DNA from: Zygaena filipendulae
Taxonomy: Eukaryota > Arthropoda > Insecta > Lepidoptera > Zygaenidae
NCBI GenBank assembly: GCA_907165275.2
Contig: OU015653.1
Span: forward strand, 2,262,001 to 2,326,000
Direction of reading: 5' to 3'
Length of the DNA: 64,000 bases
In this document: positions 10,196-21,112 of the stretch, in pieces
How the letters are laid out: each line of letters opens with the position of its first letter
Position numbering within the stretch: the stretch's first letter is position 1
Translations under genes and position numbers: made by a program
Notes under the pieces: generated by a model
The model's input: the letters and a program-made list of their open reading frames with translations, nothing else
The model's database searches: none
What the model was told of the DNA's origin: nothing

Positions 10196-11004
10196 TCAAA
10201 TTCTCTTCAGGGAACTTAAAAACATACATTTAGAGACAGCCAGACCTTTATCTTCTTAATCATTAGTTTTTGGAAAAAGTAAAAAATAAAATAACTTCAG
10301 CTACCTACATTATGAAGAGTTGGAATATTACCTACGTAATTAAGCAAGTAATTAAGGGCTAATATCATTTCATTCATTTGCGAAGGCAGTGCAGCTCGTA
10401 CAGGTATATATATAGACTTTTAAGCGAGTATGTATAGTCAGCCTGGTATCTGCCAACTGGAACTGCTAAGGAAATGGGAATAGTAAGTGCTAATATCCCG
10501 AATAGCGAAGTTTTCGTCGAGTTTCCAGCTGCACCGCTGTAGCAATAAGGAAATTGTAGCCAAATCATGCGGAATATAGATTTGCACGATTTTTGGTACG
10601 TATAGAAGGCTGAAACGATGTTGTTTGTACTTACTTCCTTCTCGAACTTAAATGTATCGGGGTAAAATGTAAAAACCTGCCGAAGTATGTACGAGTATAA
10701 GGAATTTAATTATCTATATACATGCGACGTTCATACATTCGATCTTAACCTACATGGTGTGTAAAAAAAAATTTATATAATAATAACAATAAAATAATAA
10801 TTTGCGAATCATTGTGAGAAATTTATGGACCTTGAATTTTAAATAATTAAAATAAATTAGCAGAAATATGTAAAAACTTTTGAAAGTCATTGAATCTTAT
10901 TGCAATAGCAATAAAGTTCAAAGAATGACCAAAGTGGAACCGCTGCAGACTGTAGGTACACGATATTCCTACTGGCAGTTGGCACAAAATATCGATAGTT
11001 TGTA
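10196..11004. other. No feature recognised
   Basis: AT-rich flank of the BEL insertion. No domain-bearing frame. Confidence 0.45.
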
Positions 11005-11152
11005 TGTAGAACTCGTAGAAGGGCCAGTTAGTAAAAATGCGTAGTGCTCTTGCGACGGAGATTTATTGGAGTCACTTAATTTGACATTGAATGCATAGGC
11101 ATAGACAGTAAATATATCATAGACAATATTATTTACTTTAATGTTTCCAACA
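11005..11152 (-). repeat. BEL element 3' LTR
   Basis: 148 bp, identical to 17345-17492. In element orientation it starts TGTTGGAAACATTAAAG and ends GAGTTCTACA, with AATAAA (reverse TTTATT at 11061-11066) as a likely polyadenylation signal. Confidence 0.95.
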
Positions 11153-11175
11153 TACTCCCAACAACAACAAATGCT
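11153..11175 (-). promoter_or_regulatory. Weak candidate polypurine tract of the BEL element
   Basis: In element orientation the bases before the 3' LTR read GTTGTTGTTGGGAGTA. Only GGGAG is purine-rich, so this is a weak tract. Confidence 0.35.
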
Positions 11176-11699
11176 TCGATCTTGAGTGGACTGTATGAGG
11201 AACGTTTGGGTTCAAAGTGCTAATCTGGATGGATTGTTGTTAACAGTTCTGCTAGAGACATCAAGTTTGACTGCAAATGTTATGCAAACAATTAATTGAA
11301 TAAACCACTTATTTCTATGCACAGCTTTCTTAATTATTTGCCCTATGCATTGCTTACAATCCTTGCTATTTTATCGTTACACTTAAAATTGATAGTAAAT
11401 ATTGTAAGTATTTACTATAAGTATAAAACAAGGTATACAATTGGTAAGTTTTAAAGTACATCGGTAAGTATAATTATACTATGCTTAGATTTGGTACATT
11501 GAAGTGGATTATGCTTACAAATTATATAATTTAATTTTGATGTATGAGTAGTTAGGTACACTTACACTTAGGGTGTATTTATGAGCGTAAATCCTTATTG
11601 ACTGTAGTATTATTATTTACTACAGTAACTACTTCTACATAACATAATCAATGATATTACATATAACTATTTTGATACTGAAAGTTAATTTACATTAAT

Positions 11700-14600
11700 T
11701 TAATTTATTGGTAAGATACATATTTTTGTAATGGAAGTTTTATGAGTTTTACCATTAGATGTTTTCACCTCCATGGCTCTTACCTTGCCGTCATCACCAG
11801 GAAATACCCTTGTGATTCTGGCCATTGGCCATGTCATGGGAGGAGTATCTAATTCTCTTAATATGACCAAATCACCTACTTTTACATTAGGTAAGTCGTC
11901 CTTCCATTTAGGACGATTTTGTAACATATTTAAGTATTGCTTAGACCAATGTTTCCAAAATTGCTGTTTAAGGGCGGTTATTTTTTCCCAAAATTTTAAC
12001 CTATTGTCTGGTACATCCATAAGGTTTTGTTCTGGAATGCAATTCAGTGGTGCTCCAGTCAAGAAGTGACCGGGAGTTAAAAACGACATGTCGTCAGCAT
12101 CTGAAGACATTGGTACCAAGGGTCTGGAGTTTAATATTGCCTCTATTTGGACGAGTACGGTATACAGCTGTTCATAAGTAAGTACGTGGTTGCCTAATTT
12201 TCTTTTAAGGTGATATTTAACGCTTTTGACGGCTGCTTCCCATAGTCCTCCAAATACCGGCGAATAACTAGGTATAAAATGAAAATTGATACCTAAATTA
12301 CAAGCAAAATTTTGTACATTCGTTTGATGAGTTTTAGAATTTATTAAGTTATACAATGCAATTAATTCGTTATTTGCTCCTTTGTGAGTAGATTGATTAT
12401 CACACCAAACATCGGTAGGTACATTTCGCCTAGCTATAAACCTTTTAAAACCTGCCAAGAAAGTGTCTGTGGAAAGGTCAGAGACCAATTCTAAATGTAT
12501 AGCCTTTGTTGCAAAACATACGTATAATGAAATGTAGGCTTTAGTTTGAAGAACGCTTCTTACGCGAGATTGTTTGACTAAGATAGGACCAGCAAAATCT
12601 ATACCTACTTTTTGGAATGGTCGACTCATATTGACTCTGTCAGGAGGTAAAGATCCCATCAGCTGCTGGGCTGTGAGAGCCTTGAAACGAAAGCATATTA
12701 AACACTTATGTATGACACTTTTAATAGAACGCAAACCATTTATTAACCAGTAGCGTTGATTGAGGCTGCTCAGAACAAGCTTTTGACCAGCATGTAGCAG
12801 CTTTAAGTGTTCATTATGAATTATTAAACGAGTGACGATAGACTCTTTTGGCAATATGATTTGATGCTTTTGAGCATAAGGTAAATTAGATCGTTGCAGT
12901 CTACCACCTACTCTTAGTAAACCTTTATTATCTAAAAATGGGTTAAGCCCTTTAATATTTGAATTTATAGCTTGACTATTTCGAAGAGATTTAATTTCTT
13001 TATAAAAATATTTATATTGCTCATGTTTAATGAGAATAAGCAAGGCACTGTTGCGTTCCGCAACTGTAATAAAGTTTTGCTTATTTTTAACACTATTTTT
13101 CCTAATATTGTTGCAAAAACGTAAAACGTATGCAAGTATGCGTTGAGCTTTATTAATGTTAGAGTGCTTATTAATAAATGTGTCTAGAAATACCTCTTTA
13201 GCGCTGTGCGATACTGCACAAGCCGTCCCGCTCAACACAGCTGGCTTTGTCTCTGGTAAGTCTATTTGTACTTCAAAACTACAATCAGAACTAAAATCAT
13301 AGTCAGAGTTAGACATGACCTGAGGTCCAGACCACCATAAGTGATGGTTCTGTAAGTCGCTCGGCTTGACTCCTCTACTCAAGCAATCAGCAGGGTTAAG
13401 ATTTGTTTTTATGTATGCCCAATAGAAACTTTGTGTGCAATCTAAAATCATTTTAACTCTATTGGCTACGTAAGCGTTGAGCTTTATTGGATCAGTTTTC
13501 AACCAGGCTAGTGTTACTTGAGAATCTGTGAAAAGATGTACCTTGTTAATTGCCAATTTCTTGTTAAGCGTATTGTAAACTCTTGTTATTAATTTTGACA
13601 GTAATAATGCTGCATTCAATTCCAAACGGGGTATAGTTAATAATTTATTAGACTTTGGATTTATTCTGGATTTAGAACATAATAAAGACATGTTTACATT
13701 ACTATTTTGATCTGTTATTCTCAAGTAAATGGCACAGCCGTAAGCTACATTAGAAGCATCAGAAAAACCGATCAACTGCACATCAGTTGGTTGCTCTATA
13801 CCGCACACACTTCTCTGTACATGTATAGGTTGCATTTCAATTAAATTTTGATAAAAAGATTGCCATTCTTTTTGCAAAACAGGCTGCGGATTGGAATCCC
13901 AGTTTGTTTTGGATAACCAAAGCTTTTGCATAATTTGTTTGGCATGAACAAGAATTGGACCAATTAATCCCAAGGGGTCATAAAATTTACTAATGAAACT
14001 TAAAATTTGCCTTTTTGTTTTTACAGATTGCTTGGGCGGAGAAGTGAACCTAAAGGAGTCAGAGTTTATATCGAAACTCAGCCCTAAGGTTTTAATTTCA
14101 TTTTGGATAATTCTTTCTCCAAAATGCTGCTGACTTTCTGGAATATCTATAAGAATATTGGCATCATTGGCTGACCATTTGTGCAGACTGAAGCTACCCT
14201 TAGCTAATAAATCAATGAGCTGTTTTTTGACCTGTATTATATTATCTATGTTGCAATCTGTATACAAAATATCATCAACATAACTTGAATTTAATATTAC
14301 AGGTGAAGCCAGAGGATAATCATTGTGAAATCTATATGCTAATTCATTAAGACATCTTGTGGCTAAAAATGATGAAGCTTTCAGTCCATACGTGACTGTA
14401 TTTAATTGTAGACATTTAATAGATTGATCAGGGCTGTCTCGCCAAAGAATGTTCTGTAATGACCTTTGATCTTTGGAAATTAAAATATTTCTGTACATGC
14501 GCCTGATGTCACAAACAAAAAAATATTTATGTAATCTAAATAACATTAAAATGTCAAATAATTCAGGTTGTACTACTGGACCATTTAACATAATATCGTT

Positions 14601-16754
14601 TAATGAAATTTTATTTGAAGTTTTCATGGATCCGTCAAATACTGTGCGCAACTTTGTGCTTACAGCATTCTCCCGTATGACGGGGTGATGTGGCAAAAAA
14701 TAGACAACATCTCGTGACAGATCATAATTACTAATATCGACATAGCTTGCATGGCCAAGATCTATGTATTCATGAATAAATTTTTGATACTCGTGGAATA
14801 AAGCTTTATCCTTTTTGAATCTTTTTTCAAGATTTAAAAACCTATTAAGAGCTAATCCTAAGGACTCGCCTAATGTATGGACATTATAAGTTTTTAGAGG
14901 CATAGAAACTTCAAATTTGTTGTCCACGAGTTTTACTGTGTTTTTAAAATGTTGTTCACAGTATTGTTGCTCAGATGTGAGCTGCTCAGTGTATACTTCT
15001 GGTACAGCCTCTGATTGCCAAAATTTTGATAACGTACTGTTTATGTCAGTATCACATTGCTGACAAATTAAAGAAACAGCAGCATTTTGAAGAGGTCGAA
15101 CCGGAACGTTGCCTGCGACTATGTAGCCGAACTGCGTATGAACGAGACAGGGTTGTGCAGGATCACTGAGCTTGTTGAATTCTTCAGGCTGTGGAAGCAG
15201 CGCCTGAAAAAATATATCGGAAGATAATAAAATATCTATTTCGCTTGTTACAAAGAATGTGTCATCAGCTAATTTTATATTTTTTGGTAAGCTGATTTGT
15301 GACAAATTAAATGCAGTCTGTGGTAAGTTTGTTGTTATTTTATCCACAACAAGCAGTTCAGAAGCAACTTTATAAGGATAAATACATGAAAATATTTCTA
15401 ATCGCACTGAATTTTGGATAACCTTTTCAGTGTTTGCAATACCAATGATATTTGTGGCATTACAAGACATCTTTTTTCCTATTTTAGTAGCTAAGCTGGT
15501 TGTAATGAATGATGATTGACTAGCTGAATCTAATAAAGCTTTAGCTATTATTTGCTTACCGTTTTTCGTGATTAATTTGACCTTAGCTGTTGGTAAAAGC
15601 ACTTGACTGTTGTTGTTCAAGTGTGAAAGCAAAGCAGTGGGATTTTGCTCATTATGCAGTAATGAATTGTGCGACTGCTTACAGTGAACGCATTTGAAAT
15701 GAAACTTGCATATACCAGCATGACTATTTAAGCAAATTTTACATAATTTTTTGGTTTTTACCAAAGCGTGTCTTTCATCAATCGATGCCAAAGCAAATTT
15801 GGGACAATTAAATAATTTATGATCGTTCTTACCACAGCACATGCAATTTTGTTTATTCTTTGTAGTTACAACAGCAGAAGTAGACTTCATTGGCTTACTT
15901 TCTCTTACGTTGTTGTCTGATGAGTTTTCCAAAGCAAGCGCCCTCTCTTCTAAGAACTTAATGAACTCTGTAAAAGTATGATTTTGCGTGGAATCATGTT
16001 GAAGGCAGTACTCGAGGTTAGTTTTGCTATCTAATTTGCGCAACAAAATACACACAAGTATGCTGTCCCACTGTTCTACAGGCTGATTTAAGTTTTTGAG
16101 AGCTGCAACGTTCTGTTTTGCGTTTGAAATCAGATCTCTTAAAGCTACAACATTTTGTTTGCTAATGTTAGGGATGTCTAAAAGCTGAATAATGTGCTCG
16201 AACACAATCTTATGTTTATTATCAAACCTGTCATTAAGCATGGATATGGCTTGTGAATAGCTTGAGCCAACGACTGGAAGATGCTTGATAATATCATAAG
16301 CCTCATCTTTAACAAAGGAACGCAGGTAAACTAGCTTTTGCACAGGATCGTAAGCTGGATTTTTATCAACTAAGCATGTGAACAGGTCAATAAATGGTTT
16401 ATATTCTAAGTACTTACCCGAGAATTTTGGTATTTCTATTTTCGGAAGTTTTAAATTATTATTCGAAACCTTATTGCCTTTGCTATCACCTTGATCAAAA
16501 GACATTAACTGCGTCCGTATGAAATCGATGCACTCGAAATAAGTTTCTTCGGTGCATGTTGGATCCTCTTTGTCTCCTAACTGGTAGCATATATTGTTGT
16601 AATCATTGAAAAGCGTATTTAAGCGTTCTTCCCTAAGAAGCAACATTTGATAAGATGCGCTTTTAAGAAATTCTTGCGTAAGAGTAATTCTTTGCCGAGT
16701 TATCGACCCTTTTATTGCCGATCGTTTTGATTGTAGCAACTTAGTATCCTCCAT
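11700..16754 (-). CDS. BEL/Pao gag-pol polyprotein (1684 aa)
   Basis: This single polyprotein packages and copies the element's RNA and integrates the DNA copy. A gag-like domain (LPKIEIPKFSGKYLEYKPF at 103-121, typical of DUF1759 in BEL gags) is followed by a CX2CX4HX4C knuckle at C304-C317 and a second Cys/His cluster at 338-367. A retropepsin-like protease has LLDSAS at 407-412 (DS instead of DTG is normal for Pao-type DUF1758). Reverse transcriptase has RTVFDGS at 703, an aspartate at 749 and YVDD at 825-828. The RNase H-like part has D999, E1045, D1077 and probably D1123. The integrase zinc region has histidines at 1313-1321 and C1351/C1354; the catalytic triad is D1386, D1452, E1506. 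The C-terminus (SFLTPGHFLTG at 1557, then VGDLVILRE) matches DUF5641. The ATG at 16754 is the first in frame and lies about 590 bp from the 5' LTR. No stop or frameshift and no missing catalytic residue. Confidence 0.95.
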   Translation of the reverse strand: MEDTKLLQSKRSAIKGSITRQRITLTQEFLKSASYQMLLLREERLNTLFNDYNNICYQLGDKEDPTCTEETYFECIDFIRTQLMSFDQGDSKGNKVSNNNLKLPKIEIPKFSGKYLEYKPFIDLFTCLVDKNPAYDPVQKLVYLRSFVKDEAYDIIKHLPVVGSSYSQAISMLNDRFDNKHKIVFEHIIQLLDIPNISKQNVVALRDLISNAKQNVAALKNLNQPVEQWDSILVCILLRKLDSKTNLEYCLQHDSTQNHTFTEFIKFLEERALALENSSDNNVRESKPMKSTSAVVTTKNKQNCMCCGKNDHKLFNCPKFALASIDERHALVKTKKLCKICLNSHAGICKFHFKCVHCKQSHNSLLHNEQNPTALLSHLNNNSQVLLPTAKVKLITKNGKQIIAKALLDSASQSSFITTSLATKIGKKMSCNATNIIGIANTEKVIQNSVRLEIFSCIYPYKVASELLVVDKITTNLPQTAFNLSQISLPKNIKLADDTFFVTSEIDILLSSDIFFQALLPQPEEFNKLSDPAQPCLVHTQFGYIVAGNVPVRPLQNAAVSLICQQCDTDINSTLSKFWQSEAVPEVYTEQLTSEQQYCEQHFKNTVKLVDNKFEVSMPLKTYNVHTLGESLGLALNRFLNLEKRFKKDKALFHEYQKFIHEYIDLGHASYVDISNYDLSRDVVYFLPHHPVIRENAVSTKLRTVFDGSMKTSNKISLNDIMLNGPVVQPELFDILMLFRLHKYFFVCDIRRMYRNILISKDQRSLQNILWRDSPDQSIKCLQLNTVTYGLKASSFLATRCLNELAYRFHNDYPLASPVILNSSYVDDILYTDCNIDNIIQVKKQLIDLLAKGSFSLHKWSANDANILIDIPESQQHFGERIIQNEIKTLGLSFDINSDSFRFTSPPKQSVKTKRQILSFISKFYDPLGLIGPILVHAKQIMQKLWLSKTNWDSNPQPVLQKEWQSFYQNLIEMQPIHVQRSVCGIEQPTDVQLIGFSDASNVAYGCAIYLRITDQNSNVNMSLLCSKSRINPKSNKLLTIPRLELNAALLLSKLITRVYNTLNKKLAINKVHLFTDSQVTLAWLKTDPIKLNAYVANRVKMILDCTQSFYWAYIKTNLNPADCLSRGVKPSDLQNHHLWWSGPQVMSNSDYDFSSDCSFEVQIDLPETKPAVLSGTACAVSHSAKEVFLDTFINKHSNINKAQRILAYVLRFCNNIRKNSVKNKQNFITVAERNSALLILIKHEQYKYFYKEIKSLRNSQAINSNIKGLNPFLDNKGLLRVGGRLQRSNLPYAQKHQIILPKESIVTRLIIHNEHLKLLHAGQKLVLSSLNQRYWLINGLRSIKSVIHKCLICFRFKALTAQQLMGSLPPDRVNMSRPFQKVGIDFAGPILVKQSRVRSVLQTKAYISLYVCFATKAIHLELVSDLSTDTFLAGFKRFIARRNVPTDVWCDNQSTHKGANNELIALYNLINSKTHQTNVQNFACNLGINFHFIPSYSPVFGGLWEAAVKSVKYHLKRKLGNHVLTYEQLYTVLVQIEAILNSRPLVPMSSDADDMSFLTPGHFLTGAPLNCIPEQNLMDVPDNRLKFWEKITALKQQFWKHWSKQYLNMLQNRPKWKDDLPNVKVGDLVILRELDTPPMTWPMARITRVFPGDDGKVRAMEVKTSNGKTHKTSITKICILPIN

Positions 16755-17324
16755 TTTGTACGTACACTATTAACTTTGTAACCTTATTTTACCTAAATAT
16801 AATTTAAACAAACTATCTTATTTCTATTTAGTAATCACTAAACTAACTTATTTACGTATAAAAGGTGCTTAAAGTCTTTGAGATTGATTGTTGTACGAAT
16901 ATAATTATAACACGTTGATAAAAAAATGGATGACACGTAACGTAACCACAATAATTATATTACGACGTGATTTGCAATTATTGAAGTCGATACCGGAAAT
17001 AGTATTGCCGATGACTGTTGTTTGCTTATTCACTCGCACTCGTTGCGTTCTGCTGCGCTAGACAGTGAAGGATGCTCGCTGCGCTTCGTGAAATAGCGTT
17101 GAGTTTCGTGCTTGTTCGCTTCCACTTGTAGCTCCGTCTTTTTCGTCGGACGTGACGTTGTACTGGTGGCTGCAGACGTTTTGGCTGGCAGAAATGGATG
17201 CCAGCGATGACTTTTTGAAGGTCACGTAGTAACCACGTAGCAAATGACACAAATTAAATGTCCGAAATTATGCACTTTTTTTACCACAATCGTTAAGCGA
17301 CACTTTGACTAGCACTATAAACTT

Positions 17325-17344
17325 GTTCACGGATTGAAGGACCA
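17325..17344 (-). promoter_or_regulatory. Candidate primer-binding site of the BEL element
   Basis: Directly after the 5' LTR, in element orientation, the sequence reads TGGTCCTTCAATCC. TGG is complementary to a tRNA CCA end, as expected for a primer site. I did not identify the tRNA. Confidence 0.55.
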
Positions 17345-17492
17345 TGTAGAACTCGTAGAAGGGCCAGTTAGTAAAAATGCGTAGTGCTCTTGCGACGGAG
17401 ATTTATTGGAGTCACTTAATTTGACATTGAATGCATAGGCATAGACAGTAAATATATCATAGACAATATTATTTACTTTAATGTTTCCAACA
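17345..17492 (-). repeat. BEL element 5' LTR
   Basis: 148 bp, identical to the 3' LTR at 11005-11152, ending TTCCAACA on the plus strand (TGTTGGAA in element orientation). No TATA box seen. Confidence 0.95.
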
Positions 17493-18335
17493 GTAAACGG
17501 ACGGATAGTAAAAGATGTCGACGACTTCGACATAGTCTATAACCACGTCTAAAATTCTCTTTATTTCCGAATTTTTTATTTTACTTATTTTTTTATTTTT
17601 AATAAACCAATAAATACAAATACAAAATTCACTATACAATTCATCAGTTGCGCTAATCCGGTTATATTGAACTATTACACGAGTTTATGATTTTAACCTC
17701 TTGGAATGCAGATTAAATCAAATATTATTTCTGCTTATTGGTTTTGCAATCTTGAAAATTATCAGCTCACGATCATTTTTAAAATAGAAAATGTTTTTAG
17801 AAGAATTTCGAAGAATTTCCTTCCTGGTGGAAGTTGCTAACGGAAATGCGCATGCGAGGCGGTGGCGCGGCAACATCCGGAGCTCCCGAGCGCATCACGG
17901 CAGCCCGGGCCTCAGCAATGCAGGGCCCTTATTCACTATGACCATAATCGGTTGCATTATGATAAGTAACCACGAAAATTGTTTTTCAAAGAAAGAAAGA
18001 AGAAGCTCAAAAGCTCAAAGAAGTTTCAGTTAAAAAAAAAACGAGCCGTCGCTTATTTTGTATAAAAAATCATGAGCAAAAAAGAAAAGCTCATAAAAGG
18101 AAATTACTGTACCACAATTAAAAAATATATGTATAAGTAATATAGTTTAAATTTTTAGTCATTTAGTTTTATGGGAAATAAAGAATTAAAATTAATGTTA
18201 AAGGTTTATTAACCACAGGTAAACTTAAACATTGAAGATATCTGTTTAAAACAAAAAAAAATGTAGGGTATCTTAATATCGTTAAAATAATAGAATACGA
18301 CTATCTCTGTGGCAATCAGTATTTTTATTAATTAA
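17493..18335. other. No gene recognised
   Basis: Right flank of the BEL insertion. 17931-17980 (TATTCACTATGACCATAATC, TTATGATAAGTAACCACGA) resembles 63784-63830, so a remnant of that TIR element may be present. Nothing else identified. Confidence 0.4.
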
Positions 18336-18526
18336 CTAGCTGCGCCCCGCGGTATCACCCGCGTGAGTTTCGGAATTCCCGTAGGAACTCCCTTTAGGGG
18401 GATGAAAAATAGATAGTAGCCGATTCTCAGGCTTACTGAATATGCATATAAAATTTCATGAGAATCGGTCAAGCCGTTTCGGAGGAGTATGGAAACGAAC
18501 AACACGAGAATTTTATGCATTATAGA
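18336..18526 (-). mobile_element. Helitron-like element, 'GTTTCGGAGGAGTATGG' family, copy 2
   Basis: CTAG at 18336, CTGCGCCCCGCGGTATCACC, TTTAGGGGGATGAAAAATAG, ACTGAATATGCATATAAAAT, TCAAGCCGTTTCGGAGGAGT and GAGAATTTTATGCATTATAGA. Nearly identical to 3374-3567 apart from a short deletion near the 5' end. Confidence 0.85.
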
Positions 18527-18843
18527 TTATTATTATTTGTGCGCTCCAATTGCGTCTCTATTGTCAAGTGTTTGTGATTCGAAATCAATTAGCGTGATGA
18601 TATACCTGTTAGGCACTGCATAATATATCAGCTAATCGCGGACTCGGTTACCTAAACCACCATTTTCATTATTAAAGTCGAGAAACCAGAAAGGTTTTTA
18701 ATTCATTTGTTCTGTTCGTGTGAAAAGTGAGATTGATATATTGCCCGTAGGTATATCTAATATTATAACGATTTCTTTTTGCAACAACTGTGGACAAAAA
18801 ACTGAACGTGGCCGTACCTACTGGTGGAAACAGTTTAGGTGTT

Positions 18844-19212
18844 TACTCATACTCGGAAAGTAGGTCTGAAGTTGCCTGAGAAGCGGGTTGAAAGTAACAC
18901 TTTTCAGCCCTAGGGAAAATCGCTTTCAACTGACAGCTGGATACTGCAGAAACTCAAGTTTTTTTTTATGTCATAGGGGGCATACTTACTGGCCAGTAGC
19001 ACACCTAATGGTTGATTTATGTAAAATAAAATTCACTCATTTTTTTCTTTAGCTAATTCCTATTTTTATTTTGACTTTCCTTGCATTCGTAATGAAAAGC
19101 ACAGTGTTTTCCTCGGGATAAAGACTTATTTAGTCCCTCGATCTACTGGCCAAACCCCGTCTCGGGACTAAATAAGTTACTTTCATCCCTAGGATAACAA
19201 TGTACTATTACG
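18844..19212. repeat. Dispersed repeat of unknown class, copy 1
   Basis: About 365 bp shared with 61948-62312 at high identity, from TTACTCATACTCGGAAAGTA through TTGCCTGAGAAGCGGGTTGA, CATAGGGGGCATACTTACTG and GACTTTCCTTGCATTCGTAA to CCTAGGATAACAATGTACTA. This copy has a 13-bp stem (CTTATTTAGTCCC...GGGACTAAATAAG) at about 19126-19170. No long frame and no recognised termini. Confidence 0.75.
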
Positions 19213-19511
19213 AACGCGTTAAGTAGATAGGTACCTCTCTAACCTAAAAATATTTAAATTGAGAATTTCAATTTTCTCAAATTGAATATGATTTTACGTA
19301 TACTATAGGGTAGGTACATCCCTATGCCCACGGCGGCGTCGACTGCTGCGTGAGGCGTCCCCAGGCCCCGCACGCAAGCAATCTCGAGAGCCTTCCACTC
19401 GAGCGGGTACCCACCCTCACGGCTGTGCTGACGAGCCAATTATCAACAGCCCCCAGCCACCCCTCCACTCTTGGGGCATCTTGTCGCCAGGGATTATTAA
19501 ATTTTAGTTTG

Positions 19512-19731
19512 TTAGTCCGTCTTGTAGACCTAATAAAAAATATTGGCGATACATTGAGTTTAAATTTCGTGTGACGTCACGCCTAGGTATACACTTTATA
19601 CTTAAGTCATTAGGTACGTCACGAGCCCCCACTCCTAAACCTTAATTCGTACTTATAAGTTTTTTTTCAATAATTTGAAAATGTGAAAAATACGCGTCTA
19701 TTATTTTTTTACTGTCCTACTGACGGACTAA
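19512..19731. mobile_element. MITE of the TTAGTCCGTC family
   Basis: The left end TTAGTCCGTCTTGTAGAC is answered by GACGGACTAA on the right. Contains AATATTGGCGATACATTGAG and a TGACGTCA palindrome at 19572-19579. Siblings at 3003-3600 and 37197-37461. Confidence 0.7.
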
Positions 19732-20289
19732 ATAGATGTTTTTTTTAATTACCCTGCATCATGCGCACTAAGCGGACCCAGTCGCACAAGCATATATAGT
19801 AAAGCGAGAAATACAATTAGAAAACAGAATTTAGCTTTACCATTCGAATTACTATGATTTTTTAATCTGGCATACTTTCAACATAATTTATCAAATGAGT
19901 ATTAGTAGAATATAAGCCTATGTATATTAAAAACCCTAGCTCCCCACACAGCGCTATACCTCGCTATACAGATTGTACGGATTTTTCTAGAGAAAGAAAA
20001 CAAAAAACAAAACTTCTATTAAATTTATTCTACCAATAAATAATCCTAGGCACAAATCTTAGAGGAACCTTCAACGAACTCGAAGAAATCTTAAATAGGC
20101 ACGTAAATATACAGGGGTGCGCAGGCGGTCCATGTGTTTATCAAAAGGGCAAATCAAACACGCGATGGCTTATTTCAGACTGTTATAGTAGTTCGAGAAA
20201 TAGGTAGTGTATTTGCCATTTTTATTTAATTTAACATCCAGTTTAAATGGCAAGCAATGAACATAGCTATTGTAGCAGTAACAAATTAA
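19732..20289. other. No feature recognised
   Basis: No domain-bearing frame and no repeat matched within the window. Confidence 0.45.
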
Positions 20290-20497
20290 TCCTTACTAAT
20301 ATTATTAATGCGAAAGCGAGTTTGTTTGTTTGTTTATTTGTTTGTTACGCTTTCACGCCTTAACGGCTCAACTGATTATCACGAAATTTTGCATGCACGT
20401 TGACAGGGGTACAGAGAAGGACATGAGGTACTTTTTATTTCAGAAATCCCGTGGGAACACCGAAATTACCGCGGGTGAAACCGGGGAGAACAGCTAG
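20290..20497 (+). mobile_element. Complete Helitron-like element (Lep1-type)
   Basis: A|TC start at 20290 (TCCTTACTAATATTATTAAT), TTAACGGCTCAACTGATTAT, CACGAAATTTTGCATGCACG, ACAGAGAAGGACATG, the hairpin ACCGCGGGTGAAACCGGGG, and CTAG|T at 20494-20497. Both diagnostic termini are present and there is no target duplication, as expected for a Helitron. Confidence 0.9.
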
Positions 20498-21112
20498 TAT
20501 GTAATAAACTTGTTGAGGTCAATGTATTATTATGTGGGGATTATATAATATTTTGTGGGGATTACATAATCGCCAGTTATTATTAATAATTACCAACGAA
20601 GCAGCTGTCATATTATTATCATATTTAAATATGTAATTAAACACTCTTCATATCACACAAAATCAATGATATTATAAGTATGGTATTAAAATTTTCACAA
20701 AAAATCTTACATAAAGTTGTTTCTTCTATTCCCAACAGCTTGCTTATTCTACCAGAAAAACATCGAGAATCGATAAGGTTTTCCTCCATTAAATCGTATA
20801 CGAGAACAAATCGGTTGGTATATTTAATTAAGCAAAAAGACGTGGTCCTTTATAGCTAAAGCTGCACAGCACTGTGTGACATTTGCTAATAAAATGCTAA
20901 CAATCAAGCAATTTTGATCTCTATCCTTGAGAGTTACAGGCGATGGTACAGTTGACACTGAGTTTGCGTTGGCTCAGTACCTTGTAGTCCGTCTGTGACT
21001 TATTGCATTCAGTTTGTCGTGTAAAGCCGAACTTGTCACAATGGTAACCAGCTAAAAACTGAGGATAGAAGAAAGAAAACTATTATGAAAAGGAGGTAAA
21101 TAACCTATATTT
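20498..21112. other. Unassigned
   Basis: A short direct duplication (TATGTGGGGATTATATAAT / TTGTGGGGATTACATAAT) lies at 20531-20571. Otherwise nothing recognised. Confidence 0.4.

Larger units (their letters stand above)
11005..17492 (-). mobile_element. Complete BEL/Pao LTR retrotransposon, 6488 bp
   Basis: Two direct 148-bp LTRs bound one intact gag-pol frame. In coding direction: 5' LTR 17345-17492, leader 16755-17344, polyprotein 16754-11700, a non-coding 3' region of about 550 bp (11699-11153), 3' LTR 11005-11152. The LTRs run TG...CA and I find no difference between them. The only flanking match is GTA (11002-11004 and 17493-17495), shorter than the 4-6 bp usual for this superfamily, so the target duplication is uncertain. 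There is no envelope-like frame. An uninterrupted polyprotein plus identical LTRs mark a young and possibly still mobile copy. Confidence 0.95.

Noticed and set aside
11773..12069. 98-codon plus-strand frame
   Set aside because: Antisense shadow of the BEL integrase/DUF5641 region.
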